Positions 11,775 to 25,369 of a DNA stretch of 64,000 nucleotides are shown one piece after another (position 1 is the stretch's first letter; the number at the start of each line of letters is the position of its first letter). The notes under the pieces are model-generated. The model ran no database searches. It saw only the letters and a list, made by a program, of their open reading frames with translations, and had not been told where the DNA came from. This stretch comes from Epiperipatus broadwayi. Taxonomy: Eukaryota; Onychophora; Udeonychophora; Euonychophora; Peripatidae. The position numbers and the translations under genes were made by a program. The stretch covers positions 64,001-128,000 of the forward strand of contig JAQFVV010012968.1 in assembly GCA_028023455.1 (NCBI GenBank), in the 5' to 3' direction.

Positions 11775-14700
11775 TGAGTTCAGACCCTACATAAAAACAC
11801 CACAGACTTCAGAAGGAAAGGCAATTTTTTTTTTCTCTTCAACTGTCTTTTGTTAGTGAAAGGGGACAATGTAGATATTTTGAATAGTTTAATAGTTATA
11901 TTTAAGAATTAAAATATTGAGCATATATAAATAGTTGTCTGTAGTTGTAGACTCTGTAAATCATTTTTGTCTAAATCTACTTATTAACTTTTTATATTAC
12001 AATTTATATCTAATTTATTATAATGTGTTTTTCTTAATAGTGTTTTGATTTAACACTTGTCATTACTAATTTATTCCATGACTTTAGTACTAATAATATT
12101 AATAATTCATGTTTTTTCATATTGTTTAATTTATTTGTACCAATTATCCAGTAATTCAGTATATATATATATATATTTTTTCTATCTTTGATTTTACTAG
12201 TTATGAGGGTTTTATATGTGTGTGTTTATATAGGTGTGTAAACGTGATCACAGCTTTAGTTATTGAACAACATAGCAAAATATTTTTAATAATTTCATAT
12301 TTTCTGTATAAAAAGGTTTTATTTTTTATATTATTTAAGTCCAATATTTTTATTTAAGTGTTAAAACTGAGAGAGAAAGATTGTCAATTCTAAAGATTTC
12401 AAACTGGTATTAAAAATTGAGAGAGAAAGATAATGTCAATTTTAGATAACTTCAGTGTTAGAAAATTAAGAGAGAAAAATAACTCATCAGTAAGTAGTTA
12501 CAGTTACAAACCAAGCACAGATTGCTTTGCACCACCCCAAAATGAATTGTAAGAAAGATAAAGACCAAAGAGATCAGATATATGTATTGAAGATGCCCTG
12601 GTAAGATATATTTTATAGATAACCAGGTGTTTCAATAAATTTGTGTGATGTCATTAAAAATCCCACATATATATAGTCAGAACAAAAGATTTAGAGGGGA
12701 TCGTTAAGTCTTATTGCCTCTTGGAATCACTGTGTTATTATTTTTATATATTTGGAGCGATTCTACAGCAGAATGGAGGGCTAAAATCTTTATTGTTGAT
12801 GATACCTTTGGATCCCCAAAGACTCTAGCAAATTTAAAAAGCATTTCAAACATCATCTGGCTGATTTCCAAACACCAAAGAAGACTCCAAATCTTGCTAT
12901 TTCTTCCCCTCTGCTATTACTAAATTCAAATAAAAATACCAGGAATAAAATACAAAAAGTATATGGAGAAGAAAATATTAATGTATCTATTAACATACCC
13001 ATACACAGAGCAGAAAGAAAGAAGAAATGAAGAACCCACCCCAATACTAAAATAATATTCATAAAGAAATGCAGTTTGTGCAACAACATCATCATCATCA
13101 TCACAGTAAAACAGAAAGAATTACAAGCCTAAGCTTAAAATGAAACTTTTCCAGTATACAGCTGTAATCAATATATTTACATGTATTAAACATTAGTATG
13201 TGGCTGAATTCAAATCTCTCGCCTCGAACAAGCTTACTTTAAAATGAAATTCATTAAACTCACTAATACAGTTTTTACATTGGAAATAGAAGAGGAGCAT
13301 GATAATATCAATTTTATTTTCTCAATGACTCTTAACATTTTTTTTAAAATAAATCTATTTGTCTTTCTCCCTTCAAAGTATTAGAAATAAACCTCAATAA
13401 TTAGAAAAAGGGTCTTTTCAATAATCATGAATATTGACTTTATCAATATATTATGTGTTATTTGATTATCATTACATGTGACAATTTATATATGTATTTT
13501 TTTTTATTTTAAATGATTTTTTTATTATTTATTAATTGTGGTATCACAAAAAAAGAGAAAATCATGTTTATATATCATTTTTGTTATATATAAAGGTTAT
13601 ACACAAGATTTGTTATTAATGAAAAGTAACACAAACACACACCTAGTGATATATATATATAAACTTAAGAGCATGCTATAACTCTAAACAAGCTTTTTTT
13701 TTCTTATGATATATATACATATATGAATATATGTTGAGTATGAATGTACATATCCCGAGAGAGGATGAGAATAGAACTTTAATATGGAGAGAAATAGATT
13801 TTAAAGTAATTAGCAACCTAGATTAATGGAAATTGAGATGTATAACTAGGAACAGATCTCTTTTTTTAAATATTTATATTTTTATAATTCAACTAACCTT
13901 TTCTCTACCTACTTCTCGATAATATTTTAAGATTATATGCATAAAAATTTGGTTATATAGTGTGCGAGTATGTGCATGTATCGGATGTTTATTTATAAAA
14001 TTAAAATGTTCCTTGATATGAAACTTTCACCCACCTACTAAATATATTAACATGGACATATCACATATGCATCTACCGATTGAATTTAAATTATATTAGG
14101 GGGGAGGGGAAAATAATTTTTGGTTATTATTATTATTTTAATGTAACTAATTTTTATTATTAATTATAATAATAATAAAGTTGTGCTAACATGCAGATAT
14201 CATAAAGCTGTATAAATTAACAAATTAATTGTAATCAACAAATTAAACTGGCTAAGCGCTTTCGAGAAAGTAAGTATATTTCTTGTCATTTTTTTTTATT
14301 TATATATTGATGACTAACCAATAATAAAATTTAATTTTTTTTTTCGATTAAAAGAAGTTTATATGTTTCTTAGAGTTAATTATTATCTTGTGAAAATTAG
14401 TTTAGTCATCGTCATCATGGGTGAGTTCCGATCATAAACCGAATTGACAGATGTAATAATGTTTTAGTAAATAATTATGCATTGATAAAAGACATAATTT
14501 ATGTTGTGAATTAGGCATAAATCTGTGGCTGGGAGGATTATTACCATCATTATTATTATCATCCTTATCATTTATTAATTGATAAATAATCTAGGTGAAT
14601 ATATTAAATGGCCATACAAATGATGTTTCTCATTTTGTTTGTTTGTTTGTTGTTTGTGAAGCAACATAAGGAATATTACTACAATTGATGATCTCTAAAG

Positions 14701-15250
14701 ATGATCAATTAAAACTTATGATGTTATGTTGTTAAATATGAGCTCTTAAATGATTAATAATGTTGAGCAATTAAATATGATCTATATGGGAATATGTATA
14801 ATAATTTGTCTGTACCATTAGGGAATAAGGAGGATTTTTTTTTCCATTAACACAAGTGCAAATAATATACTATTATGAAATTGAAATCCTACATACTGTT
14901 ATAATTAATGTACCAACTGAGGTTCAAACTAGATAGGATTATAAGTAGGTATCCAATGTGATTTTGTCTAGGTTCAGATAGCCTAGTGGTGCCCAGATAC
15001 AGGAAAGAATGGAATAGAGAATAAAATTGTTAATTACTGGTTGATTTGTCCATTTGGGAAATAAAACTACCTACATGGTTATTGGTAATTGATCTAAAAC
15101 AATTGATCTGTTGTAAATGATCACCCCAATGAAGAATAGCACAGAAATAGATTTTCTCAATATTTTTCATTCCGTTACAAATAGTCTAGATATTTCCATT
15201 CCATTACCATGATGGTATTCAAATTTATGTAAATTACTGTTTTGTGTGTC
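11765..15250 (+). repeat. Decayed copy of the 55.5-63.8 kb LTR element
   Basis: The left end, TGTAGGGTATTGAGTTCAG and so on, matches the LTR at 55,618-55,645 (TGTAGGGCATCCAAGTTCAA and so on). The following purine-rich and TGTTAG segments also line up. From about 13.9 kb it parallels the internal region 57.4-58.66 kb. Matched pieces include the purine run at 14,098, the CATAAATCTGTGGCTGGGA area at 14,516 against CTAAAGCTGTGGTTGAAA at 58,003, and GGTTCAGATAGCCTAGTGG at 14,972 against GATTCAAATAATCTAGTGG at 58,436. The order is the same on the same strand. Identity is low and the middle is hard to align by eye, so the limits are approximate. Confidence 0.55.
12359..12490. repeat. Three-unit tandem repeat, about 49 bp
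   Basis: Units start near 12,359, 12,408 and 12,457. Each contains TTAAAA or TTAGAAAA, then GAGAGAAA, then a TCAATT-type segment (shortened in the third). Non-coding. Confidence 0.75.
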
Positions 15251-18200
15251 CACTTTTTAAAGAAAGGGAAGCATGATTCTTTGTGTTTTATATTGTTGTT
15301 TCTCTATTATTGTATCCCAGTGCACTTAACATATATTACAATTCATACAAGAAAAGTCTATGCATTTTTTCATTACAATTTTAAATACAAAATAAATCAA
15401 AACATTAAAAAAAAATTAGATCAATCTGTTATGTAGATGACATATGAACGAACACATTTTTTTCCCCATGTGATATCAACCCTAAAACTAAGTATCATAT
15501 GCTAAATTTAGACTCTTAGGATATTATTGTACTTGAAATATCACAGTGAACAATGATTTCAAATTATTTATTTTATTTATTAAGGTTTTTAATAATCGCA
15601 TTTTATATATATTAATTAAGTGAGATTTTCCCTTGTTTCTTTTAAATTCTTTTTTGATCCACATTGACCATTTTATTAAATATTATCATGGTTAGTTTTT
15701 TTTCAAAATATCATGTGACGTTTAAACTAAGCTGTTATAATCAAACTGAAAAGTTATTAATTTACTTAGTTAGGAAAAAATATGTCTTGAGCTCATGGTC
15801 TGCTAATCTACATGCTTGCTAAATATCACAGTGATAAGCAAGTGTTAAATAGTCAGTATGTACATGTGTAATGATTTTTTTTATTATATTAGACATATAT
15901 TTTTAAATTGCTCAAGAATATAATTCAAAGATGAATCACAATGAAAAAAAAATAAACAAATATATTATTTTAATAGCATCATAAACTATTTTCATAGACC
16001 CCCCCCCAATTTATAAATCAATCACAAGTCAGAAAGTATTTTCCAATTTATTTTTTTAATGCACGGCTGACATTTCATTGCTATAAATAAATATTAAACA
16101 ATAAATATAGTTAATTGGATAGAAATCAGTTGCAAGAAGGTACCGATTTATTTAGAATTGGAATTGAAAGACACATGTCACTATTTGTAATTTGTATAAT
16201 TTGGATAAGACACATGGTTATTATCAATTATTTTTTTATGTTTGCTGTGAAAGTGTTTATAGTCAGCAATTAATTAAGTGCAAATCCAGATTTTTCAATT
16301 CATAATGAGTGTCTAAAAAATGATATCAACAGCAAATGATCTCTCAGTTGGCTATCAACATGTTAAAAATAATATTGACAGAAATATGGTGAAAATTGAA
16401 TTTTTGACTCATTAAACACCCTAAGTTTAAAAATAACATACTATATGTATGGATGTAAACATTTTATGTTATGAAAACAGAAATAGATTATATTATTTAG
16501 TTTTTAAATATTAAAATAAATTATTACGTTGAGAACTTTATATATCCTTATATACATGTATTGTATATATCAGTATTATACTTCCATAATATATATTACA
16601 CATACACAAACGAACTTAATAAAATTATTTTAAAATAAATTATTCCATTGTTTTTGCATTATGCATATTTCAGGCTATTAATTGTCAATACCTTACTATT
16701 ATGCATATTTAAACAAGACATTTATTTTATATAGCTTGATGTTTTTTTATAAACTGTAATATTTATAAGCCAATAAGCTAATGCACATGTGCTTTGTAGA
16801 TGTAACTATATAAATGAATACTCCCACTTTGCAAACACAAGATAAAGTCTTTGGGAAAAGATAGGATGAATCCATCTAACTTTTCGACCCAAACGTTTAT
16901 GCATATTATAATAAATCTGAAGTTTAAGTATAAAATATTTTAAGTGAATTCAGATGGAGAAAGAGCAAATCAGTTTGCAAATAAAATGCCATAATGAAAT
17001 AGCTTAGTCATTATTTAGAAAAGCAATGCCTTACTATTATAATCCATAGATGAAAACTACTAAAAATATGGACTGAAACAGATAAAAGCGCAGTTAGGTT
17101 TGAAAGAATAGATACTACTCACATAGTTGGTAAAGTGATAGTTGAACAAGGTTTCAAGAACAAAGGTCATAGCTTTGATCCTTCATAGTAATGAATATTA
17201 AATGAAGCTACTATGAAAGTGAATGAAGCAGAGTGTAGTTAGATGCTAAGCATTCAAGAACACAGATAGTTATTTCAAATTTATTCTGAGGCTATTCAAA
17301 ATTGTTTTGGTTGTGTTTGGTTTCATATGATCATATAACAAAACCTAGAATCTAAGCATTAATACCTCAAGTCCAATCATTGCCGAGATAATTATGTCTG
17401 GAGCATTCAGGAACTCTGCCCTGTTTGCGTATTTTGCAGATCTACCAACTTATGAACAACAATCCCAATCATACCCTATATGTTTTAATAATTCCTGGCT
17501 GGCTACACACAGTGGAAAAACAAGGAGACTCTATTTAGAAACTGACATCACTGTGTGCCATTAGCATACTCTCAATTGCACCACTTTGAACGTGTTTAGA
17601 AGATCTTGATCTTTTATGTCATTTAACATATAAATAGTAGTGGGATCTAAACATAGTTAACATAGTATGCATACTTAACTATAATGGTACTTGCTAAAAA
17701 AGAACATTGATTCGATACAACTGCTTGAGTTATATATATAATCAACATGATTATAAACAAAATGATTATTAACGTTGATATAGTAATTCTCTGGTTTTTC
17801 CTCATTAACCTTTTACAATTTATTAATAGACAGAGAACTTTATTTTACAATTTAGCAAACCATACAGAGATATTCATTAATGTGTTACTTTGGTGCCAGC
17901 AGATTAATATGCCAATAACAAATTGATTACAAAATGTATATATAAACCAGTTAGCACTATAATATAAGGTACAAATACGATCCTTTAACCCACTCCCTAA
18001 TGAGAAATAGAAGCACTTGATTGACTTTAAACCAGAAAATATCTTCTGGATTTATTATAGTATTGCAGAAATGCTTTTGATTTTAATAAAATGAAAATAA
18101 TTTACCCCAGCCTATACTGAGCCATAGAATGTATGTGGCAGAGTTCATTTTTGAGATAGATAAAAGGTATTGTAGAAAGGCATACTCATAATGACATTAA

Positions 18201-18372
18201 CAATTTAGAGAGTAATATTTTTAGTAAGGTCACAACATTGCAGCCAATAATATTTATATGCTTTTACTTAAATTAGTAATTAACAGTGGTGCAAGCATGA
18301 AGGCAACTTTGTTTGTGATCCAGTCTATGAATCTGAAGAAATGCTTCACCCTTTTTATTTTTAGAAATATAG
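15251..18372. other. AT-rich stretch, no gene seen
   Basis: Chance ORFs only. At 17,116-17,200 there is an A-box-like TAGTTGGTAAAGTG followed about 45 bp later by GCTTTGATCCTTC. This might be a worn tRNA-derived SINE on the plus strand, but there is no tail or target duplication to support it. Confidence 0.45.
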
Positions 18373-18603
18373 ACCAATTTTCTTTTCCATGACTCTAGCA
18401 TAATCAGTTTATTTGACAAGAGTGACCGGATGGGAGATACAATGGGCCAGTTATCATGTGATCATTCCATGCAAAACTACCATACATGGGGAAAAGTAGC
18501 CCCAAGGGTGGTTTATGCCTCCATTCAAGGACCAGGATATGAAGAGATGGGGCTCAGTTTTTCTGATGAGCCTGGTGGGATAAAACGAGTTTTAAAGAAG
18601 TGA
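18373..18603 (+). other. Short open frame in a GC-rich island, unrecognised
   Basis: A 76-codon stretch is open between an in-frame TAG at 18,370-18,372 and TGA at 18,601-18,603. The first ATG is at 18,430, giving 57 residues. It includes the segment GPGYEEMGLSFSDEPGG, is rich in charged residues and has unbiased composition. GC across roughly 18,420-18,620 is far above the flanks, which is why it stands out. It could be an exon, a piece of an unknown repeat, or chance. A pyrimidine tract with AG lies just upstream (about 18,350-18,363), but the frame is closed by TAG before the open stretch, so a simple exon starting at that acceptor is not supported. I do not recognise the sequence. Confidence 0.25.
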
Positions 18604-18673
18604 GGAAGCCTGCACTGACAATGCTTTGTACTATAATATAAAATTAAGAATCAAAGTTATTTAAACAAATACC

Positions 18674-18675
<2 letters not shown>

Positions 18676-18755
<80 letters not shown>
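18676..18755. repeat. Long TA microsatellite, about 80 bp
   Basis: Uninterrupted alternating AT array ending ATATTGTATCC. It marks an abrupt change to the G-poor block that follows. Confidence 0.95.
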
Positions 18756-18757
<2 letters not shown>

Positions 18758-21700
18758 ATCCTCACTTCCAGAAAATATGTAATTAAAATCACTTGATCTA
18801 GCTCAGATAAATAACTATGTTTATCTAAAAAGTATCTAAATCAACAATAACTATATTTTTTAATAATATCAATTATCTAATTAGCTTAACTAATAAATAA
18901 TAATATAGTTCTGTTTTATAAAATTAAATAAATGAATATCTAATAAAATCATGAGACTATGAAGTGAGTTTACAAGTGGCAAAGTGAATACATTAAGCTA
19001 ATATCCCACCGGATATCACCTTAATGGCATAAGAATACTATCCCTACTCCTATTACTTAAATACTACATTTATAGTACTCTTACGTCTTTAATCAAAATT
19101 AATTAAGTACATAACTCTTAACAAAATAATCTGAATATCTTTATTAAAATTAATTTAACTCAAATTATCTCAGGTTCTCTTAAATTAATTCTAAATTAAT
19201 TATAACTCTTGTAATCAAGTATGATAAGGGATTTAATATCATTCCTAACTACAATTCAATAATACTAATAATAACAAAATAGTAATACTAATCTTTAATC
19301 TATAATTCATTCTTCTATCTTTCTACTTATAATGTTGTTCTTGTATATCACATAATAAAAGTGTAATATAACTTTTTCTTATTAACATGGCATCCTAAGT
19401 AAACATATATGATATGATATTATAATCTGAGAATATGTGGCAATCATTACTAAGATAATTAAATGTAAATCTTTTGGTAATTATTACATGACCATTAGAA
19501 TAATACAATAAGTAAAACTTCTTAAATAAAACATATCAATAAAAAATATTATAACTCTTAAATAACAATTTTATTTGTGATGTGCAAATATTATGTCTTA
19601 ATTATAATTATTTGTGATTATGTAATTGTGATATGAAGAAATTGAGTCAACACCAAGATTTATAAAACAAGTTTGACAATTTTATTAACAAATTTAACAA
19701 TAAAATTATTTACATTATTTACAATCTGAAAGAATTCTATTTATTCACATTTAAATACTTTTTTTAATACAAATTAAATGATTTAAAATCTAGGATGCAG
19801 AACATTTTCCTTAAAATACCTCTTATTTTCAAAATATTATTATATAATTTTTTATTACAGTTATTAGATTTTATTAATTCCATAGGTTTTAAAACATATA
19901 AGGTAATACTTTTACTATGAACTTATTTTTGTTATTTAGTTTAAAAAAATAGTATTCTGTATAGTCATTCTTCAATAAATAATTATGTGAATGACCTTGA
20001 TTAATAGCATACCATCAAACTAAGCTGTCACTAATTATTACTTTAAGCTTCAAATATAGTATATGTATTAGTGTATTGTTATAAAATTATTTTTATAAAG
20101 CTTATGACTACTTACATTCATTAAGCATGATACAGTCTATTACCTTTTACTTGTAAATAAAAATATGCATTATAAGTATGTCTTTAAAAAAATTCTTAAT
20201 AATTAAGTAATATCATTATAAATCCCTTTTAATTATCAACTATTTATTTTATAAAAATAAATAAATATCATTTTTAAATATAAGAAGTTTTATGATTCTT
20301 TCACTGATGAAATTATGTTCTTATAATATTTACACTTATTTTTACTCTAAGCAACATAACTTATCTTATCCACTTTAAGAACAATTTTGTATTTTCAAAC
20401 TTATTTATGATTTCCAATTTTAAACTACCGTTCTTCACGATGTAACCCAATAAATTTCTATAATAAATAAACAAGTAGGCATATGGGATAAACTATAACT
20501 TCAACTTAATAACACCTTTATCAACTAATCATCATGGTCACAGTGTACAAGAAATGAGGTATGAATTATTTGTCTAATAACCTCTACTACCAAATATAAT
20601 GTTCAAGTTATTTATTCAGCACTATGGCACATTAAACTTTAACACATAGAAAATAAACACTGCCATGAATATATACAAGCTATAGGGCTATGTTATCTAT
20701 ACTTGCATAATTATCATTATAGTATACTCTTATTCCCATATGAATAAACCTCACATACAATACCATCTTGGCCTTATGTAACCCAATACCAAGACACTAT
20801 CATTAAAGTTCTATCACCTTACATCGCTAAATTCATCTCCACATTTCTATAATAACAAATAAATTCATTTTTTAAAATAACAATTTAACTAACTCATAAG
20901 ACAAGATTATTTCATCCTTTGATAGTTCTCAAACTTAAGTATAAACAATCAGAATCAATGTCATATTTTTAATACTTTAAACTACTCAAATAAAACATCC
21001 AGTTCAGTTATAATAGAATCATATACTTATATTTCTCTTATGTTTAAATATCTTTACAATATCAATAACATGCATATTCTTAAAATAACTAAACAAATGA
21101 TAAATTATGTGTAGGTATCGTGTTTTATATACGCATCCATACATCCACACACAATAATAAAATACATTATAAAAACATCAATAATTTACATTATTACCAT
21201 AAGTAATTTCTGTTGGCAATTACTTAGTCGATGTCTTCTGGATTACGAACTAAATAAAACATTTTATTATCATTTATTCCACATTATCACACTTTAAAAT
21301 ATATTAAGTTTTTTTTTTAAATTATTAAAGAGTTTTTTCTTTACAATAAAATTTTAATTACTAGATTAGTAAATAATTTAATGTTCTATGTTCCTATTCT
21401 ATCTCTATACTGTGAATAAACATTACTATAATTTTTTTAGTAAAAAAAAAATTTTAAATTATATTTACAACAGCTCCATTAAAATTTCTTGCGATGAAAT
21501 GTTCTTTTCTCAATAATAAGTTCATTACAGGAAGTGTATTTTCTCCTGGTAAAACTTCACACTTTTGATGCCAATAATTATGCATGCTCCAATTCTCCAT
21601 GTTGCAACATAAAATACAAAATGACTGTTCATGTTAAATACGGTAAGTTTACTTTTAATCCATAATATCCAAACTGATATAATTAATATTTTTATCTCCA

Positions 21701-23460
21701 AAATTTTAAAATATTCAGGCATTCATTATTATGTAAATTTCTACTTTAAATATCTTTGATATTCTTCATTAAGACAATTTTCAAATTCTTCTAACTTTTC
21801 CATATTTACTGAGGTTCAATGTCTTCTGATACAAACAATAAACTTCCCCCAGCATTCACCGATAACTTAAATTATTTTCCCAAATAAATTTCATAACCTT
21901 TTGTATGTTCAGCATACACTAATTATTAATTTTAAATATTTTTAAATATGATATAAGTCATATTTGCAAATGATCTTAATCTTTATATTTTCTTTAAAAA
22001 TTTCCAGTTTTAAATTATTTTCAATATTACTTCAGAAAGAAATATATTAGCATTCCAAAATAATTGTTTGGTCAAATTTAAAGGTTTTTTTTTTAAAAGC
22101 ATTTTTCCATCGTATTTTAAAATAAGTTAATAACAATATTTTATATCATTTTACTTTCCATTTTTGCTGAAATTCTTTATATTTTCTCTGTGAAGTTCTT
22201 TCTATTAAATTCAGTCATAAATTAATATGACTTATTAATGCAGGCAAAATTATATGCTTAACACGGCAATAACACTTGAATATTTCCATCAATCCTTTTA
22301 CATTTAGTGATGACTTCTCCATGTTTAAGTTAATGATATATTGGATAAAGCAGATTGGCAAGTAAGAAACCATTTATTTTTTAGCCTCTCATTTCTATAC
22401 TACGACCTTATAATAATAGACTACTGTACTTTTATAAAATTGAAGTTAAATAAAATTGACCATTATACTACTAATTACTTTACCGAAGTTGTAGAAATAC
22501 TGATGATGGTATAACAGTATATCAGTATAATGAGATAACAGTAACGTGGAATTTCCTGCACAGCTGTTTTATACCTCCCAAATTACACATTTTCATTGGT
22601 CAATTTCAACAATGCTTACTTCAATAAGCCTGGGCAATGAACATGAGATTAAAGTTAAAACTAATAATAATTTATTAAATATTTATTTTTATTATATTAT
22701 TCAATTCTTAATTAATTTTCCCATTTTATTTACACTCAATAAATACTTTAAAATAACTTTTAAAAATCACATTTCAATATTTATTACCATTTTTAACTTT
22801 ATTTTAAACCTAACGTATTTATTTTCATCACAAAACATAAATCTAATTTCATCTATTATATCTATTTTTAAAACCTAATCTAATATTTATAACAGATAAC
22901 ATTATTTTATTTTCAAGCACAGGTGTGAATATTACACATTACATGATTTACAAAACTAAATGAGACGCTAATAATTTAAATGAAACTAAATAAATAATTT
23001 AATTTACAAAATATTACATAAAACAATATTTTAGCACAATTTTAAAATAATTATTTTAATATTATAAAATCGAATATACACTTTACTCACTATACTATTA
23101 CTTTTATTTAAAGGATTTTAAAATATAACTACTAAATACAATTATTATTATTGAATAATCTATTTATTTAACTTTAAAGCATTACTTTTAAAATTTATCT
23201 TAATTATTTATTTATAAGACTTATTAAATCAGTATTTCCTATGGCCAGTATCTCCCAACCATACAATCTTATAATGACTTTTAGTTAACTGTTTTCTTAC
23301 AAATATCAACATAATATTATACATCAATTATTTTACTTGCCCTAACTAAATTATTCAAAGATCATCAACACATAACATACATCATCCCTTGCTTAACATT
23401 AAAATTTAAAATTTTCCAGCAAATTGATAGAAATAATCCATTCTGACCTAAACAAAAGGG
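18756..23460. other. G-poor 4.7-kb block between TA arrays, no gene
   Basis: The plus strand is almost free of G in places; 22,681-22,800 has no G but about 17 C. The bias begins at the TA array ending at 18,755 and ends near the array at 23,461. The ends are weakly inverted (TGTATCC on the left, GGGTACTA on the right). ORFs here, including one of 110 codons at 22,546-22,878, are hydrophobic products of AT-rich sequence and are not called. I see no mitochondrial gene motifs. It may be one old element inserted in minus orientation, or a region with strand-biased mutation. Confidence 0.5.
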
Positions 23461-25269
23461 TACTATATATATATATATATGGAATATCCTGTGTAATGGT
23501 ATGATTAAATCACTGAACAGCATTATACAAGTTAATCTACCTGGCAGAGAATTTGATCTAAATCAAATTGAGATCCCCTTCCCATATTTATTAACCATCA
23601 TAGCAACTTCCCACAGACCTTAGAGAAAATAAAAATTTGTGATCCTAAATGTGCATTAATAACTTAGAAGATAATAAAACTCATATATAAATAGTGGGTG
23701 GTGGTTACTGACATTTAATTGATAGAGTAAACATAATCATTTAATTTCATATCAACACACTCATGATTTTAGTATTAGCAATATTATTATTTTTAATTGA
23801 TAAATAAATTTTATGAAGTTATTTAATTGTAAGACATATTTCTGCTCTGCCATTAGTATAACATTGAAAATATAATTAACAAGGGTTCTCCCAATCTGGC
23901 AAGTGTCCACAATAAAAGAAAAATAACAAAATATATTTTAACTTGTGATTAATTAGCCTCCATTTGACAAAAGAGGTTTAAGAAAAAGTGAAGGTGCTTG
24001 CAACCTTGGGAGGTTATCGGCATATTAATTCAAATCAAAATATAAAACATAATAAGCAATAAAGAGTAATAACAAATACTGTCGCAACATAAAATAAAAA
24101 AATATTACATTATCAAGGCTTAATGATAGGAGACATATTATAATAAGAGTTTTATAGAGAGTCACATAGAAATTTAAATTGAAGAGAGAAAAATATAAAC
24201 ATTATTGAAAATTAATCACTGATCTCAAGATGAATTAAGAAAAGGAAAATACATTTGTGAAATCTTTATAGGAGCAGTTAGACTAAGATTTAGATTATTA
24301 TAGAAAAATTGATAAACCTTTGGTGATGTCATGGTTTTATTACCTTTGTTATTAACTGGTGGTCCTCGATTGATTAAAGTGTCCATAAGGTTTCCTGAGG
24401 TAATTCAAATGCATACTAGATCTAGTTATCTCTCTTCTTTGCCAGGCATGTGGCATTTTCATTATTAGTTTTCAAGCATAGTGACATATTTCATAGGTTG
24501 ACAGGTCAAGGGTGGTATCTTTGTGTGAGATGGCATTGGATTGACTGGGAAAAGTTGATTTTCCCCTCTACTCGATGCACATTGGATTAAAATTTTGACT
24601 GACATAGAGTGATTTGGCCATTGCTATTTAAGTAAGATACTAAGATCTCTTGCATTCAGTTTTTCCCTATTTATACCTTTAATTAGTTTTGATGGAATGC
24701 TTCTTACTTTCTATAATCTGAGGCAATTTAAATACCATTAATCTGTGTAATTGTGGACCAGATGATCACTTGTTTTGTTGGTCAGAAAATCATACAAACT
24801 GGCTGATAATTTCCTGATGGATTTTTAAAAAATCTAATCTTAGATTTTAAAACCAACTTTAAAATGGATGTGTTCTATTAGTGGTTAGTATATCATATTT
24901 ATAAAAATCATACGATTTTTTAAATTTGACTAATGGATTTTTGTACTGATTATTGTAATTGCATTCGGGAATATTTGACAGGATTGCATCAGCTCTTCTG
25001 AGTGCCATTATAGAATACAAATAACATTCAATAATATTTTAAATATATCATATAATATATAATAAATCAAAATAACTGTTAGTTTATAGAGCATTTCCCA
25101 TCACTTATTATATATACATATCATTTACTCACAAACACAACTCTTGAGTATATTAATACTATTATTATTATTATTATTTCTTTCTTTTTGTGAGATATCC
25201 ATAGATACCCCCATCAAGGTTGTTACTTTTTTTTAAAAAATTTCTAGTGAGATAAATGTTTATATTTAC
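23461..25269. other. TA array then AT-rich stretch, no gene seen
   Basis: The TA array at 23,462-23,480 is followed by GGAATATCCTGTGTAATGG, which contains TGTAATGG but not at the array edge. The strand bias switches to G over C from about 23.9 kb. The 24.35-24.7 kb part has higher GC but no frame or repeat that I can name. Confidence 0.45.
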
Positions 25270-25369
25270 ATGGTAGATGGGGTTTGAACTTGGTTTGGTG
25301 GTGGGAGGTTAAATGGAGCTGTGAAGCACAATCTGACTCTCAGATTGACTGCTTCAATATATATATATA
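25270..25369 (-). repeat. TA-linked repeat with a B-box-like motif, copy 1
   Basis: Read on the minus strand: a TA array, then TTGAAGCAGTCAATCTGAGA, a T-arm-like GTTCAAACCCC, then ATCTACCATGTAAAT. The same order occurs on the plus strand at 50,169-50,265 (TTGAAGCAATCAAATCTG, then GGGGTTCGAACTC). The shared start next to a TA array and the GTTCRAAYCCC motif suggest a small tRNA-related repeat. No tail or target duplication is visible. Confidence 0.45.

Noticed and set aside
12359-12490. Relation of the 49-bp repeat to the 48-bp coding repeat at 61 kb
   Set aside because: Similar period and a GAGAGA word, but neither strand nor translation aligns.
22546-22878. 110-codon hydrophobic ORF resembling a membrane protein
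   Set aside because: Low-complexity product of G-free AT-rich DNA; no motif and no start or splice context.
18756-23460. Nuclear copy of mitochondrial DNA
   Set aside because: AT-rich and strand-biased, but no mitochondrial protein or rRNA motif could be seen.
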